NCBI RefSeq assembly: GCF_015277775.1 | Contig: NZ_CP063849.1 | Location: forward strand, 7,455,501-7,519,500 | From: Paludibaculum fermentans | GTDB lineage: Bacteria; Acidobacteriota; Terriglobia; Bryobacterales; Bryobacteraceae | Direction: 5' to 3' | DNA length: 64,000 nt | In this document: in pieces, positions 39,839 through 49,250 of the stretch | Position numbering within the stretch: position 1 is the stretch's first letter | How the letters are laid out: every line of letters starts with the position of its first letter | Translations under genes and position numbers: made by a program | Notes under the pieces: generated by a model | The model's input: the letters and a program-made list of their open reading frames with translations, nothing else | The model's database searches: none | Told to the model about the DNA's origin: nothing

Positions 39839-42748
39839 ATGGCGTTCACTGCGATTCAACGCGGCACCGTGCTTTTGCTCTCGATCGCGGCGGCGAGCGC
39901 CCAGCACCAGGGGGTAGTGCGCTTCCATGGCCAACCTGTGCCGGGAGCAGTGATCACGGCAACGGAAGGTGCTGCCAGACAGTCGACCATCACCAATCGG
40001 GAAGGCGCCTATCAGCTACCGGGCCTGGGAGCCGGCGAATGGACCATTCGAGTCGAGATGCAGGGATTTGGCACGCAGGAGCGATTGGTGACGGTAGACG
40101 GGAAGTTCGAACCAGTGCAGTGGGCTCTCACGATCGCACCGGATGGGCCCCCGCTGCCTGTCGTCGCCGGTGCCCGCGGAGGTGCTGTCTTGGAAGTGGA
40201 ACAGCCTACCCTTGTCAATCCTCAGGCTGCCGACAGCATGCTGATCGCCGGCAGCGCCAATAACGCGGCGCGCTCGCCGTTTGCCCAGCCTGTGGCCTTC
40301 GGCAACGTTAGGCGATCTCGCCAGGCTCGTTATCACGGGAATCTTGGAGCCATTGTGGGCGACTCCGCTCTGGATGCAAGATCCTTCTCCCTCACCGGAC
40401 AGGACTCGCCAAAGCCTGCTTACACGCGCTTCACCGGAGTTGCTTCCCTCGGTGGTCCTGCTCGCATTCCATGGATTCCCCACAGTGGCTTTACCTTCTC
40501 GGTCAACTACCAATGGACTCGAACTCGCAACGTCACCTTGCTGGCCGGGCTCATGCCGACCGCTGCGCAACGGGCTGGCGACTTGTCCAGCTCTCCAGGG
40601 CCTTTCAGTGATCCCGCGTCAGGAGTCGCCTTTCCGGACAATCAGATTCCACAGGATCGCATCACTCCGCAGGCAAGGTCGTTGCTCGCACTCTATCCCC
40701 TGCCGAACTTGCCTGGGGGTTCGCGCTTCAACTATCAGGTGCCCAGTGCGAGCGCCATCCACCAGGACAACTTCCAGGCGCGAGTGGATCATCGAATTGG
40801 CAATCGTGATCATGTCGCCGCCCGCCTGGATGGGCAATCGTCCAGGAATGATTCTGCGAGTATCTTCAACTTCGTGGATCGGAATCAGGTCACGGGGAGG
40901 AACGCCGCAACGACGTGGCGGCACAGCGTCGATCAGCGGCTCTTCTTTACCCTTGGGTTGGAGTTCAGCAGTCTTCGCACTCGCACGATGTCGAACTTCA
41001 GCGACCGCGAGAACATCTCCGGCAATGCAGGCATCGCGGGCAACAATCAGGAGCCTCTCAACTGGGGGCCGCCGAACCTGGCTTTCGCGAGCGGCATCGC
41101 CTCCTTGTCGGATGTCCCTCCCGCGTTCAACCGGAATCAGAGTGTGGGCATCAGTCAGAAGACGAGTTGGAATCGTGGACGCCACAACTTTCTGGTTGGC
41201 GGTGATTTCCGGCGGAAGCAGTTCAACTGGTTGTCGGACGCCGATCCGCGCGGAACCCTGGTGTTCACAGGGGCGCGAACCGGGTCTGACTTCGCGGGCT
41301 TCCTGCTCGGTTCGCCGGATTCCAGTTCGATCTCCTTCGGACACGCGGACAAGTATTTGCGCGCCTCTGCCTACAGCGCGTTTGTCAACGACGACTGGCG
41401 ATTGGCTCCTGGCCTCACACTGAATGCGGGGCTCCGTTGGGAGTACTCCACTCCGCTGACGGAACGCTATGGGCGCCTCGTCAATCTCGATCTTTCTCCC
41501 GACTTCACCTCTGCCACGCTTCAACTCGCGAGTGGCGCAAATCGAAACACGGACTTCCCGGCCTCCTTGGTGAATCCCTACCGGCGAGCCGTCGCTCCTC
41601 GGGTTGGAGTGGCCTGGCGTCCGCGGGCCGCTTCCTCTCTCGTCGTTCGAGTTGCCTACGGCGTTTACTTCGATACCGCGCTCTACGATGACATCGCGCA
41701 GCGGATGGCCCAGCAGCCCCCACTCTCGAACACCTTGGTCGTAGGCAGCAGCGACAGTCATCCGCTCACCATCGCCGATCCCTTTCGGGGCGCTCTTGGC
41801 GGAATCTCGAACTCCTTTGCCGCCGATCCGCTGGTCAAGCCGGGGTCCGCACAGAACTGGCAACTCCTCGTGCAGCGGGACATCCCGCTCGGCATGGTGC
41901 TGTCCGCAAGCTATCTCGGGATTAAGGGGACTCACACGGTCCAGCAGTCTCTCCCCAATACTTATCCTGCAGGCTCCAGCAACCCTTGCCCCGGTTGTCC
42001 CGCCGGATTCGTTTACCTCAGTTCCTCCGGCAATTCGACACGCCAGGCAGGCCAGGTCCAACTGCGACGGCGGATGCGCAGCGGCTTCTCGGCTGACCTT
42101 TCGTATGCGTTCTCGAAATCGCTCGACAACTCAAGTCTGGGAGCCGGCGTCCGGGGCGATTCCGGGATTGCACAGAACTGGCTGGATTTTCGTTCGGAAC
42201 GGGGTCTCTCCAGCTTCGACCAGCGTCACCTGCTGACCGGCCAAATGCAATTCACCTCAGGCATGGGCGCCAGTGCGGGCTCTCTCCTCAGCGGCTGGCG
42301 CGGCGCGGCGTTTAAGCGGTGGACGTTCACCACACAGTGGAGTGCCGGCACCGGCTTGCCTCTCAATCCCCTGTACCTTGCTGCCGTACCAGGGACCGGG
42401 ATCACCGGAAGCCTTCGGCCCGACTATACAGGAGCCGGGCTCTACTCCTCACTCGACGGACACAATCTCAACCACAATGCCTATGCGGTGCCGGTGGCGG
42501 GTCGATGGGGCAATGCGGGCCGCAACTCGATAACTGGTCCAAAACAGTTGACCCTGAATAGCTCGATCAGCCGGGTGTTCCAGTTGGGCGATCGCTACAG
42601 CGGCGACTTGCGCCTGGATGCCGTAAACCCTCTGAACCATCCGACCTTCCCTGGCTGGAATACTTCGATCACCAGTCTCCAGTTCGGTTCGCCGAGTTCA
42701 GCGAACCCCATGCGATCCGTCCAGACGACGTTCCGGGTGAGGTTCTGA
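39839..42748 (+). CDS. Oar-like TonB-dependent outer-membrane receptor with N-terminal CarboxypepD-regulatory domain
   Basis: 969 residues: signal peptide (1-22), a carboxypeptidase-regulatory-like/SpaA-type domain (about 23-100: GVVRFHGQPVPGAVITATEG, ITNREGAYQLPGL), a short plug region, and a long beta-barrel with many aromatic-ended strands, finishing at TTFRVRF with the terminal Phe usual for barrel assembly. It probably takes up or transports a large substrate through the outer membrane using TonB energy. It begins 14 bases after the TIGR03435 gene; Oar-like receptors are often regulated by ECF sigma factors, as here. Confidence 0.88.
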   Translation: MAFTAIQRGTVLLLSIAAASAQHQGVVRFHGQPVPGAVITATEGAARQSTITNREGAYQLPGLGAGEWTIRVEMQGFGTQERLVTVDGKFEPVQWALTIAPDGPPLPVVAGARGGAVLEVEQPTLVNPQAADSMLIAGSANNAARSPFAQPVAFGNVRRSRQARYHGNLGAIVGDSALDARSFSLTGQDSPKPAYTRFTGVASLGGPARIPWIPHSGFTFSVNYQWTRTRNVTLLAGLMPTAAQRAGDLSSSPGPFSDPASGVAFPDNQIPQDRITPQARSLLALYPLPNLPGGSRFNYQVPSASAIHQDNFQARVDHRIGNRDHVAARLDGQSSRNDSASIFNFVDRNQVTGRNAATTWRHSVDQRLFFTLGLEFSSLRTRTMSNFSDRENISGNAGIAGNNQEPLNWGPPNLAFASGIASLSDVPPAFNRNQSVGISQKTSWNRGRHNFLVGGDFRRKQFNWLSDADPRGTLVFTGARTGSDFAGFLLGSPDSSSISFGHADKYLRASAYSAFVNDDWRLAPGLTLNAGLRWEYSTPLTERYGRLVNLDLSPDFTSATLQLASGANRNTDFPASLVNPYRRAVAPRVGVAWRPRAASSLVVRVAYGVYFDTALYDDIAQRMAQQPPLSNTLVVGSSDSHPLTIADPFRGALGGISNSFAADPLVKPGSAQNWQLLVQRDIPLGMVLSASYLGIKGTHTVQQSLPNTYPAGSSNPCPGCPAGFVYLSSSGNSTRQAGQVQLRRRMRSGFSADLSYAFSKSLDNSSLGAGVRGDSGIAQNWLDFRSERGLSSFDQRHLLTGQMQFTSGMGASAGSLLSGWRGAAFKRWTFTTQWSAGTGLPLNPLYLAAVPGTGITGSLRPDYTGAGLYSSLDGHNLNHNAYAVPVAGRWGNAGRNSITGPKQLTLNSSISRVFQLGDRYSGDLRLDAVNPLNHPTFPGWNTSITSLQFGSPSSANPMRSVQTTFRVRF

Positions 42749-42751
42749 ATC

Positions 42752-44830
42752 GTGCGCAGGACACTTCTCGTGAGCCTCCTCGCACTCGCCGCGCAGGCGC
42801 AGCAAATCGGGCAAAATGGCGTCTTCCAGAAAGAGGAGGCTGTGACGTTCAAGACGACGGCACGGCTTGTCATTCAGGCGGTAACGGTAAAAGACAAACA
42901 GGGAAGGACTGTGGCCGATTTGACGGCGGACGACTTCACTCTCCTCGAGAATGGTAGCCCGCAGGCAATTCGCTTCTTCGATTACGAGAACCTGCCTGAG
43001 AACCCCGCCGGGATGGATGCCGTCGCGCCGGGCGCAGTTACCACGGAAAGCGGAAGCAACGGAGGAGACGGCCCTGCTCCAGTTGTCCGTCATAGGAACA
43101 GGAGACTGCTCGCGCTGTACTTTGACTTCACAGCCATGCCTGTGGTCGACCGCTTGCGGGCTCTCTCCGCGGCGCAGCACTTCGCCGAAACAAGAATGAC
43201 AAGCGCCGATCTCGTTACCGTGATGGTCTACGCAGGCGGTTCGGTGCAAGTGGTCCAGGAATTCTCGGGCGAGCCCGGAGCCATCGCGGGGACGCTTCGC
43301 ACTTTGAGTGCCCAGGCGATTCAGGGCGCTGACGATACGACAGGGATCGGCATGGACGGCGCTACCGGAGCGGCCTTTGGCCAGAACGACGCTGAGTTCA
43401 ATATTTTCAGCACGGATCGTCAGTTGTCCGCCTTGCAGACGGCGTCGGCGCTGCTGGGCCGCCTCAACGAGAAGAAAGCGTTGGTCTACTTCGGCAGTGG
43501 CTTGCGTTTGAACGGAAGCGATAACCAGGCTCAGCTTCAAGCGACCATCAACGCCGCGGTTCGGGCGGGCGTGTCGCTCTGGCCCGTCGATGCGCGAGGA
43601 CTGACAGCCGAAGCGCCGCTGGGGGATGCCTCGCAAGCTTCACCAGGCGGTCTGGGGGCTTACTCGGGGACCGCTGCACTCAAATCCAATACCTCGCGAG
43701 ACCGTTCCCAGGACATACTTTGGACCTTGGCCGCCGACACTGGCGGCAAGGCTCTCTTCGACAGCAACGACTTGTCTGCGGGCGTAGTGCAAGCGTGGAG
43801 GTCAATGTCCAGCTACTACCTCATCGGGTACTACTCGAGCAATGACGCTCAGGACGGCAAACTCCGCCGGATCCAGATCAAAGTGGGCCGAAGTGCAGCC
43901 CTGCAAGTCGACTATCGGCACGGTTACTATGGGCCGCGAGTCTTCCGCAACTTCACCCTCGCTGACCGGGAGCGTCAACTCGAAGACGCCATGATGTCAG
44001 GGGATCCGCTGACGGAACTGACGCTTGCGATGGAAATCGACTACTTCCAGTTGAATCGCGCCGAGTACCTCGTTCCACTCACGGTCAAGATCCCTGGCAG
44101 TGAACTGACGCTTTCCAGCCGCGGCGGAGCCAGTCATACGCGGATTGATTTCATCGGAGAGATCAAGGACGCCTTTGGCGCTACCGTGCGCAACGTCCGT
44201 GATTCCATTGATGTGAAGCTCGACTCTGAAATGGCCGGCGGGTTTGCAGACCACCCTGTCGCCTACGAAACCGCGTTCACGCTTCTTCCCGGGCAATACT
44301 CCATCAAATTCCTGGCCCGCGATCTGAACACCGGCAGGATTGGCACGTGGCAGATGCCGTTCCTTGTGCCCGACCTGAATCGCGAGCTCCAAACGGTGCC
44401 CATCAGCTCGGTCGTTCTGAGCAGTCAAATGGTTCGGCTCGATCAACTGCCCCACAAAGCGGGGAAGAAGGCCGATCCGGTCCACCCGCTGGTCAAGGAT
44501 GGCCAAAAGGTGATTCCCAGTGTCACCAGGGTCTTCCGTAAATCGCGCAGGTTTTACTTGGTAGTGGAAGCGTACCCTCACACCGGCCCTGCGGCGCCTC
44601 GACTCCAATCGTTCCTGGCGTTCTATAGCGGAGAGAAAAGGGTCTTCGGGACGGGGCCCGTCCAGGCTGCGCAAATTGCTGCCACGAGTCGAGGGCGGCG
44701 ATTCTCCATCCTGCACGCTACATCCTTAGCCGGCATAGCGCCCGGTGAATATATCTGCCAGCTGACTGTCACGGACTCCGGTGGTGATCAGGCGGCCTTC
44801 TGGCAACAACGGATTCTGATCGTGCCCTGA
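42752..44830 (+). CDS. VWFA-related acidobacterial protein (TIGR03436 type)
   Basis: 692 residues from GTG 42752, 3 bases after the TonB-receptor stop. Signal peptide 1-16 (LLVSLLALAAQAQ). Family features: VIQAVTVKDKQGRTVADLTADDFTLLENG, a VWA-like region with degenerate metal site (LALYFDFTAM), EKKALVYFGSGLRLNG, WPVDARGL, then SMSSYYLIGYYSSND and the C-terminal beta domain. It is a diverged homologue of the pair at 1-3826. Last gene of the ECF operon; a strong inverted repeat follows. Confidence 0.87.
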   Translation: MRRTLLVSLLALAAQAQQIGQNGVFQKEEAVTFKTTARLVIQAVTVKDKQGRTVADLTADDFTLLENGSPQAIRFFDYENLPENPAGMDAVAPGAVTTESGSNGGDGPAPVVRHRNRRLLALYFDFTAMPVVDRLRALSAAQHFAETRMTSADLVTVMVYAGGSVQVVQEFSGEPGAIAGTLRTLSAQAIQGADDTTGIGMDGATGAAFGQNDAEFNIFSTDRQLSALQTASALLGRLNEKKALVYFGSGLRLNGSDNQAQLQATINAAVRAGVSLWPVDARGLTAEAPLGDASQASPGGLGAYSGTAALKSNTSRDRSQDILWTLAADTGGKALFDSNDLSAGVVQAWRSMSSYYLIGYYSSNDAQDGKLRRIQIKVGRSAALQVDYRHGYYGPRVFRNFTLADRERQLEDAMMSGDPLTELTLAMEIDYFQLNRAEYLVPLTVKIPGSELTLSSRGGASHTRIDFIGEIKDAFGATVRNVRDSIDVKLDSEMAGGFADHPVAYETAFTLLPGQYSIKFLARDLNTGRIGTWQMPFLVPDLNRELQTVPISSVVLSSQMVRLDQLPHKAGKKADPVHPLVKDGQKVIPSVTRVFRKSRRFYLVVEAYPHTGPAAPRLQSFLAFYSGEKRVFGTGPVQAAQIAATSRGRRFSILHATSLAGIAPGEYICQLTVTDSGGDQAAFWQQRILIVP

Positions 44831-44849
44831 GTGGGTTCAGCCGGTTCTG

Positions 44850-44889
44850 GTGTGCCGGCTCTACGGATTCGCCGGAAGAGCCGGCACAC
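44850..44889 (+). terminator. strong hairpin closing the ECF operon
   Basis: GTGTGCCGGCTCT (44850-44862) and AGAGCCGGCACAC (44877-44889) are perfect 13-bp inverted repeats with a 14-base loop, 19 bases after the VWFA stop. It lacks a T run but is the strongest stem in the intergenic space between two convergent genes. Confidence 0.6.
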
Positions 44890-44964
44890 TGTCAGGCAGT
44901 CACAGTCACACGGGCCTCCGCACGGGATCCCCACGGGAGCTGGCTCTTTGCCGGACTTCCCCGC

Positions 44965-45780
44965 CTACTTCCGCGGCTGGTACGTCACTTCCACCTCGGT
45001 TCTCACCTTCACCGGGTGGCCGCCCTGGACCGGGGGCTGATATCGAAATTGCGACCACTGCACCGCTTCACATAGCTGCGCGCCGGTTTCGAGTTCAGAG
45101 ATTTTCCCGTCCGAACCAATAACGACCTTGCACCGCACCGTTCCTGCCGCGGGCTCCCAAATCGGAGCGGGTAGAGTCGCAGCCCCCTCAACCAGCAGGG
45201 CCTTCTGCTTCTCGGCGGGCACGGAGACGACCGTCAGGGCGTCCTCTTTGTCCGCGGCTGCTTTTTCTTCCTTCGTGGCAGGAGCAGACTGGATCTTCGT
45301 CACCAGGATGATGGGCCGGGCCGGATACCGCGACACACGGCCGCGCAACGCCGAAGCCTTCACATCGACCTCTTCAAAGGACATGCCTGGCCAGGCTGTC
45401 TTGACGACCCGCTCGCAACTCGACAACAGAGGATAGCCGCCCTTGCCCCCATTGGGATCGCCGATCTCGTCAATCATCTTCTGCGCATGAATGCCCTCGA
45501 CGATGTAGTGCTCCCCGTCGACCACGTTGGCGGTCCGTTTGGAGAACAGCCGGTATTGCTGCATGCCCTCCCAAATGAATACGGAAGGTCCCCCGCCGTT
45601 GAGAACGGAATCGCTCGCGGCGGTGGCGATATCCATGGTTCGCAGCTTGCCCTGGACCTTGAATGTCGGGGGGGCGGCCTTCTTCGCTTCACCCGCCGGT
45701 GGCGTGCTGGAGCATCCGCTCAAGGCGGCAAACGCAGTCATGACGATTGAGAAACAAACGATGTGTACTTTGCGGTCCAT
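44965..45780 (-). CDS. lipoprotein with TonB-C-like terminal domain
   Basis: 271 residues. A lipoprotein signal with lipobox LSGC (Cys23) is followed by a linker, a central domain (PSVFIWEGMQQYRLFSKRT, EHYIVEGIHAQKMIDEIGD) and a C-terminal domain (CKVVIGSDGKISELETGAQL ... FRYQPPVQGGHPVKV, ending in VEVTYQ). The latter is like the TonB energy-transduction fold but in a lipoprotein. Probably a periplasmic envelope protein. Convergent with the ECF operon. A decayed copy of its 3' end sits at the other side of that operon. Confidence 0.78.
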   Translation of the reverse strand: MDRKVHIVCFSIVMTAFAALSGCSSTPPAGEAKKAAPPTFKVQGKLRTMDIATAASDSVLNGGGPSVFIWEGMQQYRLFSKRTANVVDGEHYIVEGIHAQKMIDEIGDPNGGKGGYPLLSSCERVVKTAWPGMSFEEVDVKASALRGRVSRYPARPIILVTKIQSAPATKEEKAAADKEDALTVVSVPAEKQKALLVEGAATLPAPIWEPAAGTVRCKVVIGSDGKISELETGAQLCEAVQWSQFRYQPPVQGGHPVKVRTEVEVTYQPRK

Positions 45781-45854
45781 TCGACATGTCCTCGATTTTG
45801 AGATGTTTTAGTCCGAACCGAGGCTATCACGGAGCATCCTCGCCTGCAACGGAC

Positions 45855-46600
45855 CCGCCCACGGCCCGCCAGGCCGCCAAAGCAGCAGAAGCCGCAACGA
45901 ACCCCGACCGTCAAGGAGCAGGCCCCGCCGCGTTGTGAGCCGCGGCTGGCAAGGAGTCCCCATGGCCCTGCGGACCGCCAAAGCGGATGAAGCCGCACAT
46001 TGAGCCGCGAATGTAAATGAGCGGATAGCCACCGAAAAGCCCCACACCGAAAGTCTCGCGACCCTTTGCCAGCGCGTCTTCAACGGAGCGGGCCACGAAA
46101 ACCCACGAGTCTTCAATGGAGTCCCCCAGGGCCCAGCAACCCGCCAACGTGGATACAGCCGCAAGTAGCCGCGAGCATGAGTGAGTGGATAGCCCCCGAA
46201 AGGCTCCACTCAACTCAGCAGTGCGACCCCCGCTTCCCGTGCGTCTTCAACGGAGTCACCCGCGGCCCGCCTGACCGCGAAATCGAAAGACGCCACGTTC
46301 AGAGCCGCGACTGAAAGGAGCGGGCAGCAACGGCAAGCCCTCAACCAACCAGCGAAAGGGGCCGTGCTCCATTCCCGCGAGTCTTCCACGAAGCCCCCCA
46401 TGGCCCAGTCACCCGCCAAAGCGGACACACCCACAACGAACCCCGACCGTAAGGGAGTCTCAGTATGGCCCTGCGGGCCGCCAAAGCGGAGGAAGCCGCC
46501 CCCACATCCCCAGTCCCAGAGCGCAGCGACGGGCTACGCGGGCGTCTTCAACGGAGGGGTCCCCACCGCGTTGCGAGCAGCCCGCCTGAGTAACTGGGTG
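45855..46600. repeat. degenerate dispersed/tandem repeat block in a 1.1-kb gene-free region
   Basis: Between 45781 and 46894 no frame looks coding. The stretch is built of diverged short units. GTCTTCAACGGAG-like sites begin at 46076, 46109, 46243, 46381 and 46544. CCGCCAAAGC occurs at 45874, 45975, 46413 and 46478. A 17-base identity, CAACGAACCCCGACCGT, occurs at 45895 and 46434. Spacing is irregular (roughly 33-160 bases) and copies are often incomplete. Frames on either strand switch phase between units, arguing for a non-coding repeat. Confidence 0.75.
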
Positions 46601-46894
46601 CCTGCTTCCTTTTCCTCTTCAATCCAGCCTCATGCTACCCGTGCCTGCCATGCCTCTCCGTTCCGGCAAGAAGTGTCAACCCCGGACACACACCGGAATT
46701 CGATACGATCGCACCCTCCCTCTTTCTGGCCGGTTTCGGCATTTTTGCCGCACAAAGCCTCTACCCGCTCCATCAAACATCCTGCCCCGGACGGACAGGG
46801 CAGGCGCGGCAACCGGCACGATCCACGTTCTCCGCCGGTAATTTCCACTGCGTACGAGGGGATGGCCTTTTGATTGCTCAGAAAGAACCACGAC

Positions 46895-49243
46895 ATGCCA
46901 CAACGGAAAGAAACCAGTGAGGCCGCCCTGGTCGAGAATCAGGGAAAAATACTCATCAAAGAAACCGCGAAGGCCCGCAAGATCGCATTCGTCGGCGACC
47001 ACCTGCCACGCAAATGTGGCATCGCCACCTTCACGTCCGATCTTCTGTCGGCAATCGCCACGGCTTACCCCGAAAGTCAGTGCCTCTGCGTCTCGATCAA
47101 TGACATCAAAGGCGGGTACGAATACCCCGAAGTCGTCCGCTTTGAGATTGAAGAACAGGACCTGTCGTCCTACCTCCGCGCGGCGGACTTCCTCAATATC
47201 AGCAATGTCGACATAGTCTGTCTTCAGCACGAGTTCGGGATCTTCGGCGGACCGGCGGGCGGGCACATTCTCGCATTTCTGCGCGAACTCAGGATGCCCG
47301 TCGTGACCACGCTCCACACCGTGCTGCGGGAGCCCAGGCCCGATCAGCGGCGCGTCATGCAGGAGATCATCTCCCTCTCCACTCGAGTGGTTGTGATGGC
47401 GGAGCGCGGACGCCAGATGCTGCAGGAGATCTACGCCGCATCGCCCGGCAAGATCGATCTCATCGCACACGGCATCCCCGACGTGGGCTTCGTGGATCCC
47501 GCCTTCTTCAAAGATCAGTTCGGTGTCGAAGGCAAGATTGTCCTGCTCACCTTTGGCCTGCTCTCCCCCAACAAGGGCATTGAGTATGTGCTCAAAGCCT
47601 TGCCCCAGGTTCTGGAAGAATTTCCCGATGTCGTCTACATCGTCCTCGGCGCCACTCACCCCAACGAACTGCGGGAACACGGCGAGGCCTACAGGATGAG
47701 CCTGGAACTCCTCGCCAAGAAAAGCGGGATTGAGAAGAGCGTCATCTTCTACAACGACTTTGTAGAACTCGAGAGCCTCAAGGAGTTCATCGGCGCGGCG
47801 GATCTCTACATCACGCCCTATCTCAACGAGGCGCAGATCACCTCCGGCACACTGGCCTACACGTTTGGCGCCGGCAAAGCCGTGGTGTCCACCCCTTACT
47901 GGCATGCCGCGGAACTGCTCGCCGGCGATCGGGGTGTCCTGGTTCCTTTCGCCGATGCGGAGGCCATGGGCCGCGAGATCTCCGCCCTGCTGCGGGACGA
48001 CATCCGCCGCCACGCCATGCGCCGCAATGCCTATCGCTGCGGCCGCGAAATGGTGTGGAGCAACGTGGCTCAGCTCTACATGCAATCCTTTGAACAGGCC
48101 CGCCTGCAGGGCACGGCGCCCTCGCGCAAATCGCTGCTCACCAAGACACTCGACCTCCGGCCGCCTCAACTGCCCGCCCTGAAGCTGGACCATCTTCAGC
48201 GCATGACCGATTCCACCGGTGTCTTCCAGCACGCCAATTTCAGCATCCCCAACTTCGCTGAAGGGTATTGCACCGACGACAATGCGCGTGCCTTCATTCT
48301 CACCGTGCTGCTGGAGGAACTCGGCCAGGACCGCGAAAGCGTCTGCGCCATGGCGACCACCTGCGCCTCGTTCCTGCAGTACGCGTACGACCCGCACACC
48401 CGCCGCTTCCACAATCACCTCGGATTCGATCGCCGCTGGCTCGATGAGCAGGGCTCGGAGGACAGTCAGGGCCGCGCCATCTGGGCGCTCGGCTTCGGAG
48501 TGGGCCGCTCCCCCTATCGCAGCTTCCAGTTCATTTCGGGGCAGTTGTTCGCCCAAGCGCTGCCGGCCATGACGGAGTTCACCTCTCCCCGGGCCTGGGC
48601 CTTCGGCCTGCTGGGCATTCACGAGTACCTGCGGCATCTCAGTGGCGACACCCTCGTCAACCAGACACGCGAAGCTTTGCTGTCGAAGCTGGTGGATCTC
48701 CTCGATCGCAACTCATCCGCTGACTGGCCCTGGTTCGAACAGGAACTGTCCTATGACAACGCGAAACTCGCGCACGCCCTCATCCTCACCGGCCGCGCCA
48801 CCGGTCAGCAGGACGTCCTGCAACGGGGCTTGGATGCGCTACGCTGGCTGAACCAGGTACAAATTTCCGGGAAAGGGCACTTCCTGCCGATCGGTAGCAA
48901 TGGATTCTACAAACGGGGAGGCCCCCGCGCCGAGTTCGACCAGCAACCCATCGAGGCGCAAGCCATGGTCTCTGCTTGCCTCGAAGCCTATCGCGCAACC
49001 TCCGACATCTGGTGGTACGAACAATCCCAGCGCGCCTTCGACTGGTTCCTCGGCTGGAATGACCTCGGCTTGGAGCTCTATTCCCCGGAAAGCGGAGCCT
49101 GCGGCGATGGCCTCCATGTGGATCGGGTCAACCGGAACCAGGGGGCCGAATCCACACTCGCGTTTCTGCTCTCCCTGGCCGAGATGAAACTCACCAACAA
49201 TATGATGACCAGCTTCAGGAAGCCGACCGCTAACGGCAACTAG
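46895..49243 (+). CDS. GT4-type glycosyltransferase with C-terminal helical (alpha/alpha) domain
   Basis: 782 residues from ATG 46895; a TTG at 46874 is a less likely start. The N-terminal two Rossmann-like domains (about 25-405) are a GT-B glycosyltransferase: KCGIATFTSDLLSAI, DIVCLQHEFGIFGG, VTTLHTVLREP, LTFGLLSPNKGIEYVLKAL, and the donor-site-like ADLYITPYLNEAQITSGTLAY. The C-terminal part (about 420-775) is an all-helical domain (TDDNARAFILTVLLEEL, RAWAFGLLGIHEYLRHL, FDQQPIEAQAMVSACLEAY) resembling (alpha/alpha)6 carbohydrate enzymes. The fusion is usually found beside GH130 genes, as here, with a 7-base gap. Mannose-type glycan synthesis is likely. Confidence 0.85.
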   Translation: MPQRKETSEAALVENQGKILIKETAKARKIAFVGDHLPRKCGIATFTSDLLSAIATAYPESQCLCVSINDIKGGYEYPEVVRFEIEEQDLSSYLRAADFLNISNVDIVCLQHEFGIFGGPAGGHILAFLRELRMPVVTTLHTVLREPRPDQRRVMQEIISLSTRVVVMAERGRQMLQEIYAASPGKIDLIAHGIPDVGFVDPAFFKDQFGVEGKIVLLTFGLLSPNKGIEYVLKALPQVLEEFPDVVYIVLGATHPNELREHGEAYRMSLELLAKKSGIEKSVIFYNDFVELESLKEFIGAADLYITPYLNEAQITSGTLAYTFGAGKAVVSTPYWHAAELLAGDRGVLVPFADAEAMGREISALLRDDIRRHAMRRNAYRCGREMVWSNVAQLYMQSFEQARLQGTAPSRKSLLTKTLDLRPPQLPALKLDHLQRMTDSTGVFQHANFSIPNFAEGYCTDDNARAFILTVLLEELGQDRESVCAMATTCASFLQYAYDPHTRRFHNHLGFDRRWLDEQGSEDSQGRAIWALGFGVGRSPYRSFQFISGQLFAQALPAMTEFTSPRAWAFGLLGIHEYLRHLSGDTLVNQTREALLSKLVDLLDRNSSADWPWFEQELSYDNAKLAHALILTGRATGQQDVLQRGLDALRWLNQVQISGKGHFLPIGSNGFYKRGGPRAEFDQQPIEAQAMVSACLEAYRATSDIWWYEQSQRAFDWFLGWNDLGLELYSPESGACGDGLHVDRVNRNQGAESTLAFLLSLAEMKLTNNMMTSFRKPTANGN

Positions 49244-49250
49244 GCCACTT

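Noticed and set aside
46364-46873. 169-codon frame in the repeat block
   Set aside because: Made of the degenerate repeats and unrelated sequence; frame phase is not kept between repeat units.
46676-48637. 653-codon open frame on the minus strand
   Set aside because: It lies opposite the GT4 gene, which has clear family motifs. The antisense frame is Arg/His/Gly-rich without any recognisable domain, as usual for GC-rich DNA.
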